Assembly (NCBI RefSeq): GCF_009901565.1 | Contig: NZ_WXEW01000005.1 | Coordinates: forward strand, 434,001-498,000 | Direction of reading: 5' to 3' | DNA: 64,000 nucleotides | Source: Herbidospora solisilvae | Lineage (GTDB): Bacteria > Actinomycetota > Actinomycetes > Streptosporangiales > Streptosporangiaceae | Part shown: positions 24,793 through 33,333 of the stretch, one piece after another | Numbering within the stretch: the stretch's first letter is position 1 | Layout of the letters: the number at the start of each line of letters is the position of its first letter | Made by a program: the position numbers and the translations under genes | Notes under the pieces: generated by a model | Told to the model about the DNA's origin: nothing | Databases searched by the model: none | The model's input: only the letters and a program-made list of their open reading frames with translations

Positions 24793-24869
24793 GTCCACAG
24801 ACTCGCTCGTCGCCCGGTGGAAACGTCGGTCGCCGGGAGAACGATGGCCCCGTCCCGGGTGGGTGGGCC
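24793..24869 (+). repeat. Dispersed repeat, copy 2
   Basis: Partner of the repeat at 14541-14618: GTCCACAG, AAACGTCGGTCG, GAGAA, ATG and CGTCCCGGGTGGG recur in order. This copy lies between araA and lysR. Its right part is built into the araA terminator hairpin. Confidence 0.55.
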
Positions 24870-24878
24870 GGGGCCATC
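24843..24878 (-). terminator. Terminator hairpin after araA
   Basis: GATGGCCCCG (24843-24852) and CGGGGCCATC (24869-24878) form an exact 10-bp stem around a 16-base loop. It starts nine bases after the araA stop on the transcribed minus strand. Only a weak U-rich tail follows. It marks the end of the arabinose operon. Confidence 0.65.
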
Positions 24879-24887
24879 ATTCGTCTG

Positions 24888-26363
24888 TCAGAAACCCTGG
24901 GACAGGCGGTAGTAGGCCTGGTTCCAGCGCAGTTCCTTGGTGAACTGGCGAATGGTGGTGTTCGCGTCGATCAGGAGGAGCTCCACGCCCAGCATGTCGG
25001 CGAAGTCGTGCAGTTCCTCCGTGCCCACCGCCGCCGACAACACCGTGTGGTGCGGCGCCCCGGCGGTCAGCCACGACTCCGAGGAGGTGCGCAGGTCGGG
25101 GCGGGGCTTCCAGACGGCGCGGGCGACCGGGAGGTTGGGGAGGGCCTCCAGCGGCTCGACCACGTCGATCTCGTTGGCGATCAGGCGGAAGCGCTCGCCC
25201 ATGTCGGCCAGGCCGATGACGACCGCGGGGCCGGGGGCCGCGTCGAAGACCAGGCGGACCGGGTCCTCCCGGCCGCCGATGCCGAGCGGGTGGATCTCGC
25301 ACGACGGCTTCCCGGCGGCGATGCTCGGGCAGACCTCCAGCATGTGGGCGCCGAGGATCAGCTCCTCGTTCGGCGTCAGGTGGTAGGTGTAGTCCTCCAT
25401 GAACGAGGTGCCGCCCCCGGGCACCATCGCCTTCAGCGTCCTGAGCAGGACCGAGGTCTTCCAGTCGCCCTCGCCGCCGAAGCCGTAGCCGTCGGCCATC
25501 AGGCGCTGCACCGCCAGGCCGGGGAGCTGGCGCAGGCCGCCGAGGTCCTCGAAGTTGGTGGTGAACGCCTTGAAGCCGCCCTCGGTCAGGAAGGTCCGCA
25601 GGCCCAGCTCGATGCGGGCGGCGTACCGCAGCGAGTCGTGCCGGGCGCCCTCGCTGCGCAGTTCGGCGGCGACGTCGTAGAGCTCCTCGTACTCCTTCAC
25701 CAGGGCGGTCACGTCGGCGTCGGACTGGGCGTCGACCACCGCGACCAGGTCGTTCACGCCGTAGGTGTTCACCGAGACGCCGAAGCGGAGCTGGGCCTCG
25801 ACCTTGTCGCCCTCGGTCACCGCCACGTCGCGCATGTTGTCGCCGAACCGGGCCAGCTTCAGCGAGCCGACCTCGGCCCGCCCGGCCGCCGCGCGCGCCC
25901 ACGCCGAGATCCGCTCGGCCACCGCCGGGTCGGAGACGTGACCGGTGACGGTCTTGCGGGCCACCCCCAGGCGCGACTGCACGTAGCCGAACTCGCGGTC
26001 GCCGTGGGCGGCCTGGTTCAGGTTCATGAAGTCCATGTCGATGGTCGCCCACGGCAACTCGCGGTTGGCCTGCGTGTGCAGGTGCAGCAGCGGCTTGCGC
26101 AGGGCGTCCAGGCCGGCGATCCACATCTTCGCGGGGGAGAAGGTGTGCATCCAGGCGATGACGCCGCCGCACTCGTCGTCGGCGTTGGCGGCGAGCATCA
26201 CGTTGCGGATGGACGTCGCGTCGAGGAGGACCGGCTTCCACTCCAGGTCGAACGGCAGGGCGTGGCCCAACTCCGTCGCGATCGCCCGCGACTGGTCGGC
26301 GACCTGGGCAAGCGTCTCGTCTCCGTAGAGGGACTGGCTGCCGGTCAGGAACCACAGTTTCAC
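24888..26363 (-). CDS. araA: L-arabinose isomerase
   Basis: A 491-residue AraA (E. coli has 500), converting L-arabinose to L-ribulose with a divalent metal. Metal and catalytic residues can be located in [13 protein letters not shown] (Glu), [10 protein letters not shown] (Glu), [11 protein letters not shown] (His) and GAPHHTVLS (His). The N-terminus [14 protein letters not shown] is the family start. The GTG at 26363 has GAGGAG six bases upstream and overlaps the araD stop (GTGA). It is the last gene of the operon; the order here is araB-araD-araA, whereas E. coli has araB-araA-araD. Confidence 0.95.
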   Translation of the reverse strand: MKLWFLTGSQSLYGDETLAQVADQSRAIATELGHALPFDLEWKPVLLDATSIRNVMLAANADDECGGVIAWMHTFSPAKMWIAGLDALRKPLLHLHTQANRELPWATIDMDFMNLNQAAHGDREFGYVQSRLGVARKTVTGHVSDPAVAERISAWARAAAGRAEVGSLKLARFGDNMRDVAVTEGDKVEAQLRFGVSVNTYGVNDLVAVVDAQSDADVTALVKEYEELYDVAAELRSEGARHDSLRYAARIELGLRTFLTEGGFKAFTTNFEDLGGLRQLPGLAVQRLMADGYGFGGEGDWKTSVLLRTLKAMVPGGGTSFMEDYTYHLTPNEELILGAHMLEVCPSIAAGKPSCEIHPLGIGGREDPVRLVFDAAPGPAVVIGLADMGERFRLIANEIDVVEPLEALPNLPVARAVWKPRPDLRTSSESWLTAGAPHHTVLSAAVGTEELHDFADMLGVELLLIDANTTIRQFTKELRWNQAYYRLSQGF

Positions 26364-27007
26364 TTGGAACTCCTCTGTCCGTAGACGTTCTGGTAGCGGT
26401 CGTACAGAGCGTCGATGTGTTTCGGCTCGATGGGGATGACGGAGCCGAGCTGGCGGGCGACGTGCACGGTCCGGGCGACGTCCTCGCACATCACGGCCGC
26501 CTTGACGGCGGCCTTGGGGGTGGCGCCGATGGTGAAGACCCCGTGGTTCTGCATCAGGACCGCCGGGGAGCGGTGGCCCTTCAGGGTGTCGACGAGACCG
26601 CGGCCGATGTCGTCGCCGCCGATCAGCGCGAACGGGCCGACGGGGATCTCGCCGCCGAACTCGTCGGCCATCGCCGTCAGGACGCAGGGGATCGCCTCGC
26701 CGCGGGCGGCCCAGGCGGAGGCGTAGGTGGAGTGGGTGTGGACCACGCCGCCGACCTCGGGCATGTGGCGGTAGACGTAGGCGTGCGCGGCGGTGTCGCT
26801 GGAGGGCGCGTAGTCGCCCTCGACCAGGTTGCCGTCGAGGTCGCAGACCACCATCGACTCGGGGGTCAGGTCGTCGTAGGAGACGCCGCTGGGCTTGATG
26901 ACGAACAGGTCCTCGCCCGGGATCCGGCCGGAGACGTTCCCCGCCGTCCAGGCGACCAGGCCGTACCTGACCAGTTCCGCGTGCAGGGCGCAGACGGTCT
27001 TCCTCAC
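26360..27007 (-). CDS. araD: L-ribulose-5-phosphate 4-epimerase
   Basis: A 215-residue class II aldolase-fold epimerase (E. coli AraD 231) converting L-ribulose 5-phosphate to D-xylulose 5-phosphate. Zinc ligands appear in [13 protein letters not shown] (two His) and in the following QNHGVFTIG region. The sugar-phosphate site has TAGNVSGR and [10 protein letters not shown]. The DEFGGEIP segment is family-typical. Its GTG start overlaps the araB stop and its stop overlaps the araA start, so all three genes are translationally coupled. The family also contains fuculose-phosphate aldolase; araA/araB neighbours settle the call. Confidence 0.93.
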   Translation of the reverse strand: MRKTVCALHAELVRYGLVAWTAGNVSGRIPGEDLFVIKPSGVSYDDLTPESMVVCDLDGNLVEGDYAPSSDTAAHAYVYRHMPEVGGVVHTHSTYASAWAARGEAIPCVLTAMADEFGGEIPVGPFALIGGDDIGRGLVDTLKGHRSPAVLMQNHGVFTIGATPKAAVKAAVMCEDVARTVHVARQLGSVIPIEPKHIDALYDRYQNVYGQRSSK

Positions 27008-28623
27008 TTGGACGCCTCGTTCCGGATCGCGCGCAGCCGGTGGAGCACGGCCCCGTCGGCGAAGTGGTCGTGCAGGACGCGGTATTCGGCGTAGAGCCGG
27101 TCGTAGGCCGCGGCCCGCTCGGGGTCGGGGGTGTAGGCGTCCGCGATCCGCTTGCCCATCGCCGCCGCCGCCGAGGGGATGTCGGGGTAGGCCCCGGCCG
27201 CCACCGCGGCGTGGATGGCCGAGCCCAGCGCCGGGCCCTGGTCGGAGTCGATCACCGACAGCGGCTTGCGCAGCACGTCGGCGTAGGTCTGCATCAGGAA
27301 GGCGTTCTTCAGCAGCCCGCCGGCGACCACGAGCTCGTCGACCGGCACGCCGGACGCCTCGAAGGTCTCCACGATGACGCGGCAGCCGAACGCGGTCGAC
27401 TCCAGCAGCGCCCGGTAGACCTCCTCCGGCTTGGTGGACAACGTCTGACCCACGACCACTCCCGAAAGATCGTGGTCGACGAGGACCGACCGGTTGCCGC
27501 CGAACCAGTCGAGCGCGACCAGTCCGTGCGCGCCGACGGCCTGCCCGGCCGCCAGCGACGTCAGATGCTCGTGGACCGAGACGCCCGCCTCGGCGGCGTC
27601 GGCCACGTAGGAGGCGGGCACGTAGTTGTCGACGAACCAGGCGAAGATGTCGCCGACGGCCGACTGCCCGGCCTCGTAGCCCCACAGGCCTGGAACGATC
27701 CCGTCGCGCACCACGCCGCACATGCCGGGGACCTCGGCCAGGTTCTCCCCGTTCATGACCAGGCACGTCGAGGTGCCCATGATCGCGACCATCTGGCCGG
27801 GCCGCACGGCGTCGGCCGCGGCGGCCGTCACGTGGGCGTCGACGTTGCCGACCGCGACCGCGATGCCCTCGGGCAGCCCGGTCCACTCGGCGCCCTTGGC
27901 CGACAACGAGCCCGCCCGTCCGCCCAGCGGCGCCAGCTCCGAACCGAGCTTGGCGGTGAAGCCGGCGAACTCGGGGTTCAGCGCGGCCAGGAACTCCTCG
28001 GAGGGGTAGGCGCCGTCCTGGTGGATGGCCTTGTATCCGGCGGTGCAGACGTTGCGGGTCTCGACGCCGCTGAGCTCCCAGATGATCCAGTCGGCGGCCT
28101 CGATCCAGCGGTCGGCCAGCGCGTAGAGCTCCGGGTCCTCCTCAAGGAGCTGGAGGCCCTTGGCGAAGGCCCATTCCGAGGAGATCTTGCCGCCGTACCG
28201 GGGCAACCACGGCTCGCCGCGCTCGGCGGCCAGGGTGTTGATCCGGTCGGCGTGGGACTGGGCCGCGTGGTGCTTCCACAACTTGGGCCAGGCGTGCGGC
28301 CGGTCGGGGTAGCGGTCGCTGAGGGGCGTCCCGTCGGCCAGGGCGGGCAGGATCGTGCAGGCGGTGAAGTCGGTGGCGATGCCGATCACCTCCGACGGTG
28401 CCACCCCGGCCGTCTCCACCGCCTTGGGCACGGCGATGCGCAGCACGTCGCGCCAGTCGTCGGGCGATTGGAGCGCCCAGTCGGGGGTAGGGCCGGAGAT
28501 CACCCCCTGGGCGTATTCATGGACGGCGGAGCCGAGCTCGGCCCCGTCCCGCACCCGGACCACCACGGCCCGGCCGGAAAGGGTGCCGTAGTCGACTCCC
28601 ACCACGTACCTGTCATCGTTCAC
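27004..28623 (-). CDS. araB: L-ribulokinase
   Basis: A 539-residue FGGY-family sugar kinase (E. coli AraB 566). It begins with the ATPase fold [19 protein letters not shown] and has the AraB signature GTDFTACT-like [11 protein letters not shown], catalytic-Asp region [25 protein letters not shown] and the C-terminal FGGY-like [14 protein letters not shown]. It phosphorylates L-ribulose with ATP. GTG start at 28623 overlaps the end of the upstream permease gene by 11 bases, tying transport to catabolism in one transcript. Confidence 0.94.
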   Translation of the reverse strand: MNDDRYVVGVDYGTLSGRAVVVRVRDGAELGSAVHEYAQGVISGPTPDWALQSPDDWRDVLRIAVPKAVETAGVAPSEVIGIATDFTACTILPALADGTPLSDRYPDRPHAWPKLWKHHAAQSHADRINTLAAERGEPWLPRYGGKISSEWAFAKGLQLLEEDPELYALADRWIEAADWIIWELSGVETRNVCTAGYKAIHQDGAYPSEEFLAALNPEFAGFTAKLGSELAPLGGRAGSLSAKGAEWTGLPEGIAVAVGNVDAHVTAAAADAVRPGQMVAIMGTSTCLVMNGENLAEVPGMCGVVRDGIVPGLWGYEAGQSAVGDIFAWFVDNYVPASYVADAAEAGVSVHEHLTSLAAGQAVGAHGLVALDWFGGNRSVLVDHDLSGVVVGQTLSTKPEEVYRALLESTAFGCRVIVETFEASGVPVDELVVAGGLLKNAFLMQTYADVLRKPLSVIDSDQGPALGSAIHAAVAAGAYPDIPSAAAAMGKRIADAYTPDPERAAAYDRLYAEYRVLHDHFADGAVLHRLRAIRNEASK

Positions 28624-29608
28624 GCGAGACTCCTGTCGTCACAATGAGGCGCTGGAGAAGGATGAAGACCAGGAGCAGGAGACCGATAACGATCTTGGTC
28701 CACCACGAGCTGAGGGTGCCCTCGAAGCTGATGACCGTCTGGATCAGTCCGAGCACGAGCACACCGAGAACCGTCCCGAGCAGGTAGCCCGAGCCGCCGG
28801 TCAGCAGCGTGCCGCCGATGACGACCGCCGCGATGGCGTCGAGCTCCATGCCGACGGCGTGCAGGCCGTAGCCGGAGAGCATGTAGAACGAGAGCAGCAG
28901 GCCGCCGAGCGCGGAGCACAGGCCGCTGATGGTGTAGACGGCGATCTTGGTCCGGGCCACCGGAAGGCCCATGAGCAGCGCCGACTGCTCGTTGCCGCCG
29001 ACCGCGTAGACGTTCCTCCCCAGGCGCGTGTAGTGCAGCGTGTACGTCGCCACGAGCACCACCGCCAGCGCGATCAGCACCGTGGGGGAGATCCAGAGCT
29101 CGGGGGCGAGGTCGATGCGCGTCTGCGCGATGGCCGTGAAGGTCGGGTCGTTGATCGGGATCGAGTCGGTGCCGATCGTGTAGCACAGGCCCCGGGCCAG
29201 GAACATCCCGGCGAGGGTCACGATGAACGGCTGGATCTCGAAGTAGTGGATGATCGCGCCCATCGCCGCGCCGAGCACCCCGCCGATCGCCAGGACCAGC
29301 AGGATCACCAGGAAGGACGGTGTCGACGGCAGCAGGGAGGCCGCGATCATCGTGGTCAGCGCCACCACCGAGCCGACCGACAGGTCGATGCCCCCGGTGA
29401 GGATGACGAAGGTCATGCCGACGGCCACGACCAGCAGGAACGCGTTGTCGATGAAGACGTTCAGGATGATCTGGCCGGTCGCGAAGCCCTCGTAGCGGAT
29501 GCCGCCTGCGGTGAACATCGCGATGAACAGCGCCCCGGTGACCAGGACGGGCAGGTAGTTGCGCGGCAGCCGGCCGGGCAACTGGCGCGGGAGTGCCAGG
29601 GTTTTCAC
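28613..29608 (-). CDS. Sugar ABC transporter permease, YjfF-like
   Basis: A 331-residue BPD-type 2 inner-membrane permease with eight to ten hydrophobic segments. The family core is FVILTGGIDLSVGSVVALTT, and AIAAVVIGGTLLTGGSGYLL near the C-terminus. With its upstream partner it forms the membrane channel of a CUT2-type ABC importer. Gene order (binding protein, ATPase, permease, permease) matches E. coli ytfQ-ytfR-ytfT-yjfF, a furanose-sugar importer. GTG start overlaps the previous gene's stop. Substrate is inferred to be L-arabinose (furanose form) from the adjoining araBDA. Confidence 0.88.
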   Translation of the reverse strand: MKTLALPRQLPGRLPRNYLPVLVTGALFIAMFTAGGIRYEGFATGQIILNVFIDNAFLLVVAVGMTFVILTGGIDLSVGSVVALTTMIAASLLPSTPSFLVILLVLAIGGVLGAAMGAIIHYFEIQPFIVTLAGMFLARGLCYTIGTDSIPINDPTFTAIAQTRIDLAPELWISPTVLIALAVVLVATYTLHYTRLGRNVYAVGGNEQSALLMGLPVARTKIAVYTISGLCSALGGLLLSFYMLSGYGLHAVGMELDAIAAVVIGGTLLTGGSGYLLGTVLGVLVLGLIQTVISFEGTLSSWWTKIVIGLLLLVFILLQRLIVTTGVSRER

Positions 29609-30636
29609 GTGCGGACCGTCACTTTCTCCCCGGCGGGCACCGTCGGCGGGGCCGGTTTTCTACGGGATCGGAAGACCTTGGCCCGGAACGCCGGCGACTG
29701 GAGCAGGCAGACGATCGTCACGACGAGCGCCTTGAACAGCAGCGTCGTCTCCGGCGGCACGCCGAGGGAGTAGATCGTCGTGGTCAGGGTCTGGATGATG
29801 AGAGCGCCCAGCACCGTGCCGCCGAGGGAGAACCGGCCCCCGGCCAGCGAGGTGCCGCCGATGACGACGGCCAGGATGGCGTCGAGCTCGATCCACAGGC
29901 CGGCGTTGTTGCCGTCGGCGCTGGACACGTTGGAGCTGATCATCAGGCCGGCGATGCCGGCGCAGAGGGCGCAGAAGGCGTACACGACGATCAGCAGGCC
30001 GTGGGACCGGATGCCCGACAGGCGGCTCGCCTCGGCGTTGCCGCCGACCGACTCGATCAGCAGGCCGAGCGCCAGCCGCCGGGTGACGAAGGCGATCAGC
30101 GCCAGCACGACGGCCACGATGATGATGCCGAACGGCAGCGTCAGCCAGTAGCCGCCACCGATGAGCTTGTAGGGGTCGCTGTTGATCGTGATGATCTGGC
30201 CGTCGGTGATGAGCTGGGCCAGGCCGCGTCCGGCGACCATCAGGATCAGCGTCGCGATGATCGGCTGGATGCCGACGATCGCGACCAGGAAGCCGTTGCC
30301 GACGCCCAGCGCGACGGCCAGCCCGAGGGCGATGCCGATCGCGCCGAGGACGCCGCCGATCGAGTCCTGCGACGGGAGGGTGCTGATCTGCAGGCACGCC
30401 ATCGCGCCGGCGATGGCCACCACCGAGCCGACCGACAGGTCGATGCCCTTGGTCGCGATGACCAGCGTCATGCCCAGGGCCACCAGGATGAGCGGGGCGC
30501 CGAACCGGAAGATGTCGATCAGGCTGCCGTAGAGGTGGCCGTCCTTGATCTCGATCTGGAAGAAGTGGTCGGTGAAGATCAGGTTGACCAGGAGGAGGGC
30601 GACCAGGATGCCCGCCGGCCAGGCGAGGCGCTTCAT
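29605..30636 (-). CDS. Sugar ABC transporter permease, YtfT-like
   Basis: A 343-residue CUT2 permease paralogous to the next gene. Core motifs are LVIATKGIDLSVGSVVAIAG and AILAVVIGGTSLAGGRFSLG. Multiple hydrophobic segments start at residue 5. The ATG at 30636 overlaps the ATPase stop (ATGA). Makes a heterodimeric permease with the YjfF-like protein. Confidence 0.88.
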   Translation of the reverse strand: MKRLAWPAGILVALLLVNLIFTDHFFQIEIKDGHLYGSLIDIFRFGAPLILVALGMTLVIATKGIDLSVGSVVAIAGAMACLQISTLPSQDSIGGVLGAIGIALGLAVALGVGNGFLVAIVGIQPIIATLILMVAGRGLAQLITDGQIITINSDPYKLIGGGYWLTLPFGIIIVAVVLALIAFVTRRLALGLLIESVGGNAEASRLSGIRSHGLLIVVYAFCALCAGIAGLMISSNVSSADGNNAGLWIELDAILAVVIGGTSLAGGRFSLGGTVLGALIIQTLTTTIYSLGVPPETTLLFKALVVTIVCLLQSPAFRAKVFRSRRKPAPPTVPAGEKVTVRT

Positions 30637-32132
30637 TTCGCTCCCCCGCTCGCGATCGTCTCCATGAGCACGTCCGTCGTCAGGGTGTCGTCGTTGGGCA
30701 ACTCGGCGACCAGCCGCCGGTCGCGGAGCACGGCGACCTTGTGGCTGAGCCGCAGCACCTCGTCGAGCTCGGCGGAGATGAACAACACGGCCATCCCGCC
30801 GTCGGAGAGCTCGACGACCAGCTTCTGGATCTCGGCCTTGGCGCCGACGTCGATGCCGCGGGTGGGTTCGTCGAGGATGAGCAGGCGCGGTTCGAGGATG
30901 AGCCAGCGGGCCAGCAGCACCTTCTGCTGGTTGCCGCCGGACAGGTTCCTGATGAGCATCTCCGGGTTGTCCGGCCGGATGTTCAGCGCCTTGATGTACT
31001 TGGCGACCAGTTCGTCCTGCTTCTTGCGGGGCACCGGGCGGCTCCAGCCGCGGCGGGCCTGCAGGGCCAGGATGAGGTTCTCCCGTACGGTCAGCTCCGG
31101 GATCAGGCCCTCTTCGCGCCGGTTCTCCGAGCAGAACGCCACGCCCCGGGCCATCGCGCCGCGCGGGGTGCGCAGGGTGACCTGGTCGCCGCCGATGCGC
31201 AGGGTGCCGGTCGCGGCGTGGTCGGCGCCGAACAGCAGCCGGGCGATCTCGGTGCGGCCCGAGCCGAGCAGTCCGGCCAGGCCGACGACCTCGCCCTCGC
31301 GGATGGTCAGCGAGAAGGGCGCCACCCGGCCGCCGAGCTCGGTGGCCTCCACGAGCGTGTCGGAGGTGCGGGCCGGCGGGCGTTCGTCGAGGCGCTCCAG
31401 CTCGGCCAGCTCGCGGCCGATCATCTTGCCGACCAGTTCGACCTGGGGGAGTTCGGCGGTGACGTACTCGCCGACGAGACGGCCGTTGCGCAGGATGGTC
31501 ATGCGGTCGGCGATCTCGTAGATCTGGTCGAGGAAGTGCGACACGAACAGGATCGCGATGCCCTGTTCCTTCAGGCGGCGCATCACCCGGAAGAGCTGCG
31601 CGACCTCGCCGGCGTCGAGGGAGGACGTCGGCTCGTCGAGGATGAGCACCCGGGCGTCCACGTCGATGGCCCGCGCGATGGCGACCATCTGCTGGATCGC
31701 CAGCGAGTAGTGGCTCAGCGGCTTGGCGACGTCGATCGCCAGGTCGAGCCGGGTGAGCAGTTCGGCGGCCCGGCGGCGCATCTCGCGCCAGCGGATGCGG
31801 CCGAACCGGCGGGGCTCGCGCCCGATGAAGACGTTCTCGGCGACCGACAGGTTCGGGCAGAGGTTGACCTCTTGGTAGACCGTGCTGATGCCGGCCTTCT
31901 GGGCCTCCAGCGGGCCGGTGAAGGCCACCCGGTCACCGGCCAGCTCGATCTCTCCGCTGTCGATCGAGTAGACGCCGGTCAGCACCTTGATCAGGGTCGA
32001 CTTCCCGGCCCCGTTCTCGCCCATGAGGGCGTGCACCTCACCGGGCAGCAGCCGGAAGTCCACGCCGTCCAGGGCCCGGACGCCCGGGAACTCCTTGCCG
32101 ATCCCGGTCATCCGCAGGATCGCTTCAGCCAT
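30633..32132 (-). CDS. Sugar ABC transporter ATP-binding protein, YtfR/AraG-like
   Basis: A 499-residue double-cassette ATPase of the CUT2 type. The first domain has a canonical Walker A GENGAGKSTLIKVL and Walker B ARVLILDEPTSSLD, with a divergent signature (LSHYSLAIQQM). The second has a degenerate Walker A (LLGSGRTEIARLL) but a good signature LSGGNQQKVLLARWL and Walker B LLILDEPTRGIDVG. One intact and one altered site per chain is normal for MglA/RbsA/AraG proteins. ATG start at 32132, 75 bases after the binding-protein gene, across a terminator hairpin. Confidence 0.92.
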   Translation of the reverse strand: MAEAILRMTGIGKEFPGVRALDGVDFRLLPGEVHALMGENGAGKSTLIKVLTGVYSIDSGEIELAGDRVAFTGPLEAQKAGISTVYQEVNLCPNLSVAENVFIGREPRRFGRIRWREMRRRAAELLTRLDLAIDVAKPLSHYSLAIQQMVAIARAIDVDARVLILDEPTSSLDAGEVAQLFRVMRRLKEQGIAILFVSHFLDQIYEIADRMTILRNGRLVGEYVTAELPQVELVGKMIGRELAELERLDERPPARTSDTLVEATELGGRVAPFSLTIREGEVVGLAGLLGSGRTEIARLLFGADHAATGTLRIGGDQVTLRTPRGAMARGVAFCSENRREEGLIPELTVRENLILALQARRGWSRPVPRKKQDELVAKYIKALNIRPDNPEMLIRNLSGGNQQKVLLARWLILEPRLLILDEPTRGIDVGAKAEIQKLVVELSDGGMAVLFISAELDEVLRLSHKVAVLRDRRLVAELPNDDTLTTDVLMETIASGGAK

Positions 32133-32167
32133 GCGCCATCCTCAATTTCTGGCCTTCGATTGGAAAA

Positions 32168-32200
32168 GGGGCCGTCCCGATCTCAGGGCGGGACGGCCCC
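32168..32200 (-). terminator. Intrinsic terminator/attenuator after binding-protein gene
   Basis: A perfect 12-bp stem (GGGGCCGTCCCG with CGGGACGGCCCC) surrounds a 9-base loop and is followed on the transcribed minus strand by TTTT. It begins seven bases after the binding-protein stop and precedes the ATPase gene. Partial termination here would give more binding protein than membrane components, as is common for ABC importers. Confidence 0.85.
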
Positions 32201-32206
32201 CGGCTC

Positions 32207-33199
32207 CTAGTACTGGCGGGTCGGCAGGGCCTGCTTGGCCTGCTCCTGGGTGAAGGTGGTCTCCTCGGTGACGACCCGGTCGGGCACCGTCTCACCGGCG
32301 AGGACCTTCTTGGCCAGGTCCATCAGCTGCGGGCCGAGCAGCGGGGAGCACTCGACGATGTAGTTGATCTTTCCGTCGGCGAGCGCCTGCATGCCGTCCT
32401 TGACGGCGTCCACCGTGATGATCTTGATGTCCTTGCCGGGCACCTTGCCCGCGCCCTCGATCGCCTCGATGGCGCCCAGGCCCATGTCGTCGTTGTGCGC
32501 GTAGAGCACGTCGATGTCCGGGTGGGCCTTCAGGAAGGCGTCCATGACCTCCTTGCCCTTGGCGCGGGTGAAGTCGCCGCTCTGGGAGGCGATCACCTTG
32601 AACTTGGGGTCGGCGCCGATGACCTCGGCGAAGCCCGACTTGCGGTCGTTGGCGGGGGCCGAGCCGGTGGTGCCCTGGAGCTCGACGATGTTCACGTCGC
32701 CGGTCTCGGAGGCGTACTGCTCGACCAGCCACTGGCCGGCCTTCTTGCCTTCTTCGACGAAGTCGGACCCGAGGAAGGTCTTGTACAGCGTCTTGTCGGC
32801 CGAGTCGACCGCGCGGTCGGTCAGGATGACCGGGATGTTCGCGGCTTTGGCCTCCTGGAGGACGGTGTCCCAGCCGGACTCGACCACCGGAGAGAAGGCG
32901 ATGACGTCGACCTTCTGCTGGATGTACGACCGGATCGCCTTGATCTGGTTCTCCTGCTTCTGCTGCGCGTCGGAGAACTTGAGGTCGATCCCGGCCGCCT
33001 TGGCCGACTCCTGCACCGACTTGGTGTTGGCGGTGCGCCAGCCACTCTCGGCGCCCACCTGAGCGAAGCCCATGGTGATCGTCGAGTCGCCGCCACCGCT
33101 GGCAGCGGGGGCGCCGCCGTCGGCCGTCGTCTCGCCGCCACCGCCGCACGCGGTCGCGAGCACGCCGACCGCCACCAGAGCCATGATCTTCTTGAACAA
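32207..33199 (-). CDS. Sugar ABC transporter substrate-binding lipoprotein, YtfQ-like
   Basis: A 330-residue periplasmic-binding protein type 1 anchored as a lipoprotein. The signal FKKIMALVAVGVLATAC ends in a lipobox Cys followed by a Gly/Ala/Ser linker. The body contains GFAQVGAESGWRTANTKSVQ, FSPVVESGWDTVL and YAHNDDMGLGAIEAIEGAG, all typical of YtfQ, which binds furanose sugars. A TTG start at 33199 is inferred because it gives a well-formed signal peptide with AAGG upstream; TTG 33205 is nearly as good. First gene of the arabinose operon, under two LacI-type operators. Confidence 0.88.
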   Translation of the reverse strand: MFKKIMALVAVGVLATACGGGGETTADGGAPAASGGGDSTITMGFAQVGAESGWRTANTKSVQESAKAAGIDLKFSDAQQKQENQIKAIRSYIQQKVDVIAFSPVVESGWDTVLQEAKAANIPVILTDRAVDSADKTLYKTFLGSDFVEEGKKAGQWLVEQYASETGDVNIVELQGTTGSAPANDRKSGFAEVIGADPKFKVIASQSGDFTRAKGKEVMDAFLKAHPDIDVLYAHNDDMGLGAIEAIEGAGKVPGKDIKIITVDAVKDGMQALADGKINYIVECSPLLGPQLMDLAKKVLAGETVPDRVVTEETTFTQEQAKQALPTRQY

Positions 33200-33219
33200 G
33201 GCCAAGTCCCTTCCGTATT

Positions 33220-33233
33220 TGTTAGCGCTCACA
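33220..33233. promoter_or_regulatory. LacI-family operator, proximal
   Basis: TGTTAGCGCTCACA is a 14-bp semi-palindrome centred on CG, the classical LacI-family shape. It lies 21-34 bases upstream of the proposed TTG start, where a bound repressor would block transcription or initiation. A second copy is 50 bases further upstream. Confidence 0.75.
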
Positions 33234-33282
33234 CAATTTGCCCGGCCGGGAATCAGAGTGAAGCTTGGTCTGCCGTGTCGAC

Positions 33283-33296
33283 TGTGAGCGTTAACA
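33283..33296. promoter_or_regulatory. LacI-family operator, distal
   Basis: TGTGAGCGTTAACA matches the reverse complement of the proximal site (TGTGAGCGCTAACA) at 13 of 14 positions. The two centres are 63 bases apart, about six helical turns, compatible with looping. No lacI-type gene is in the window. Confidence 0.72.
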
Positions 33297-33333
33297 TAGA
33301 CGAGCGTCAAGAGTCCGCCTCGTCACGGTACGG

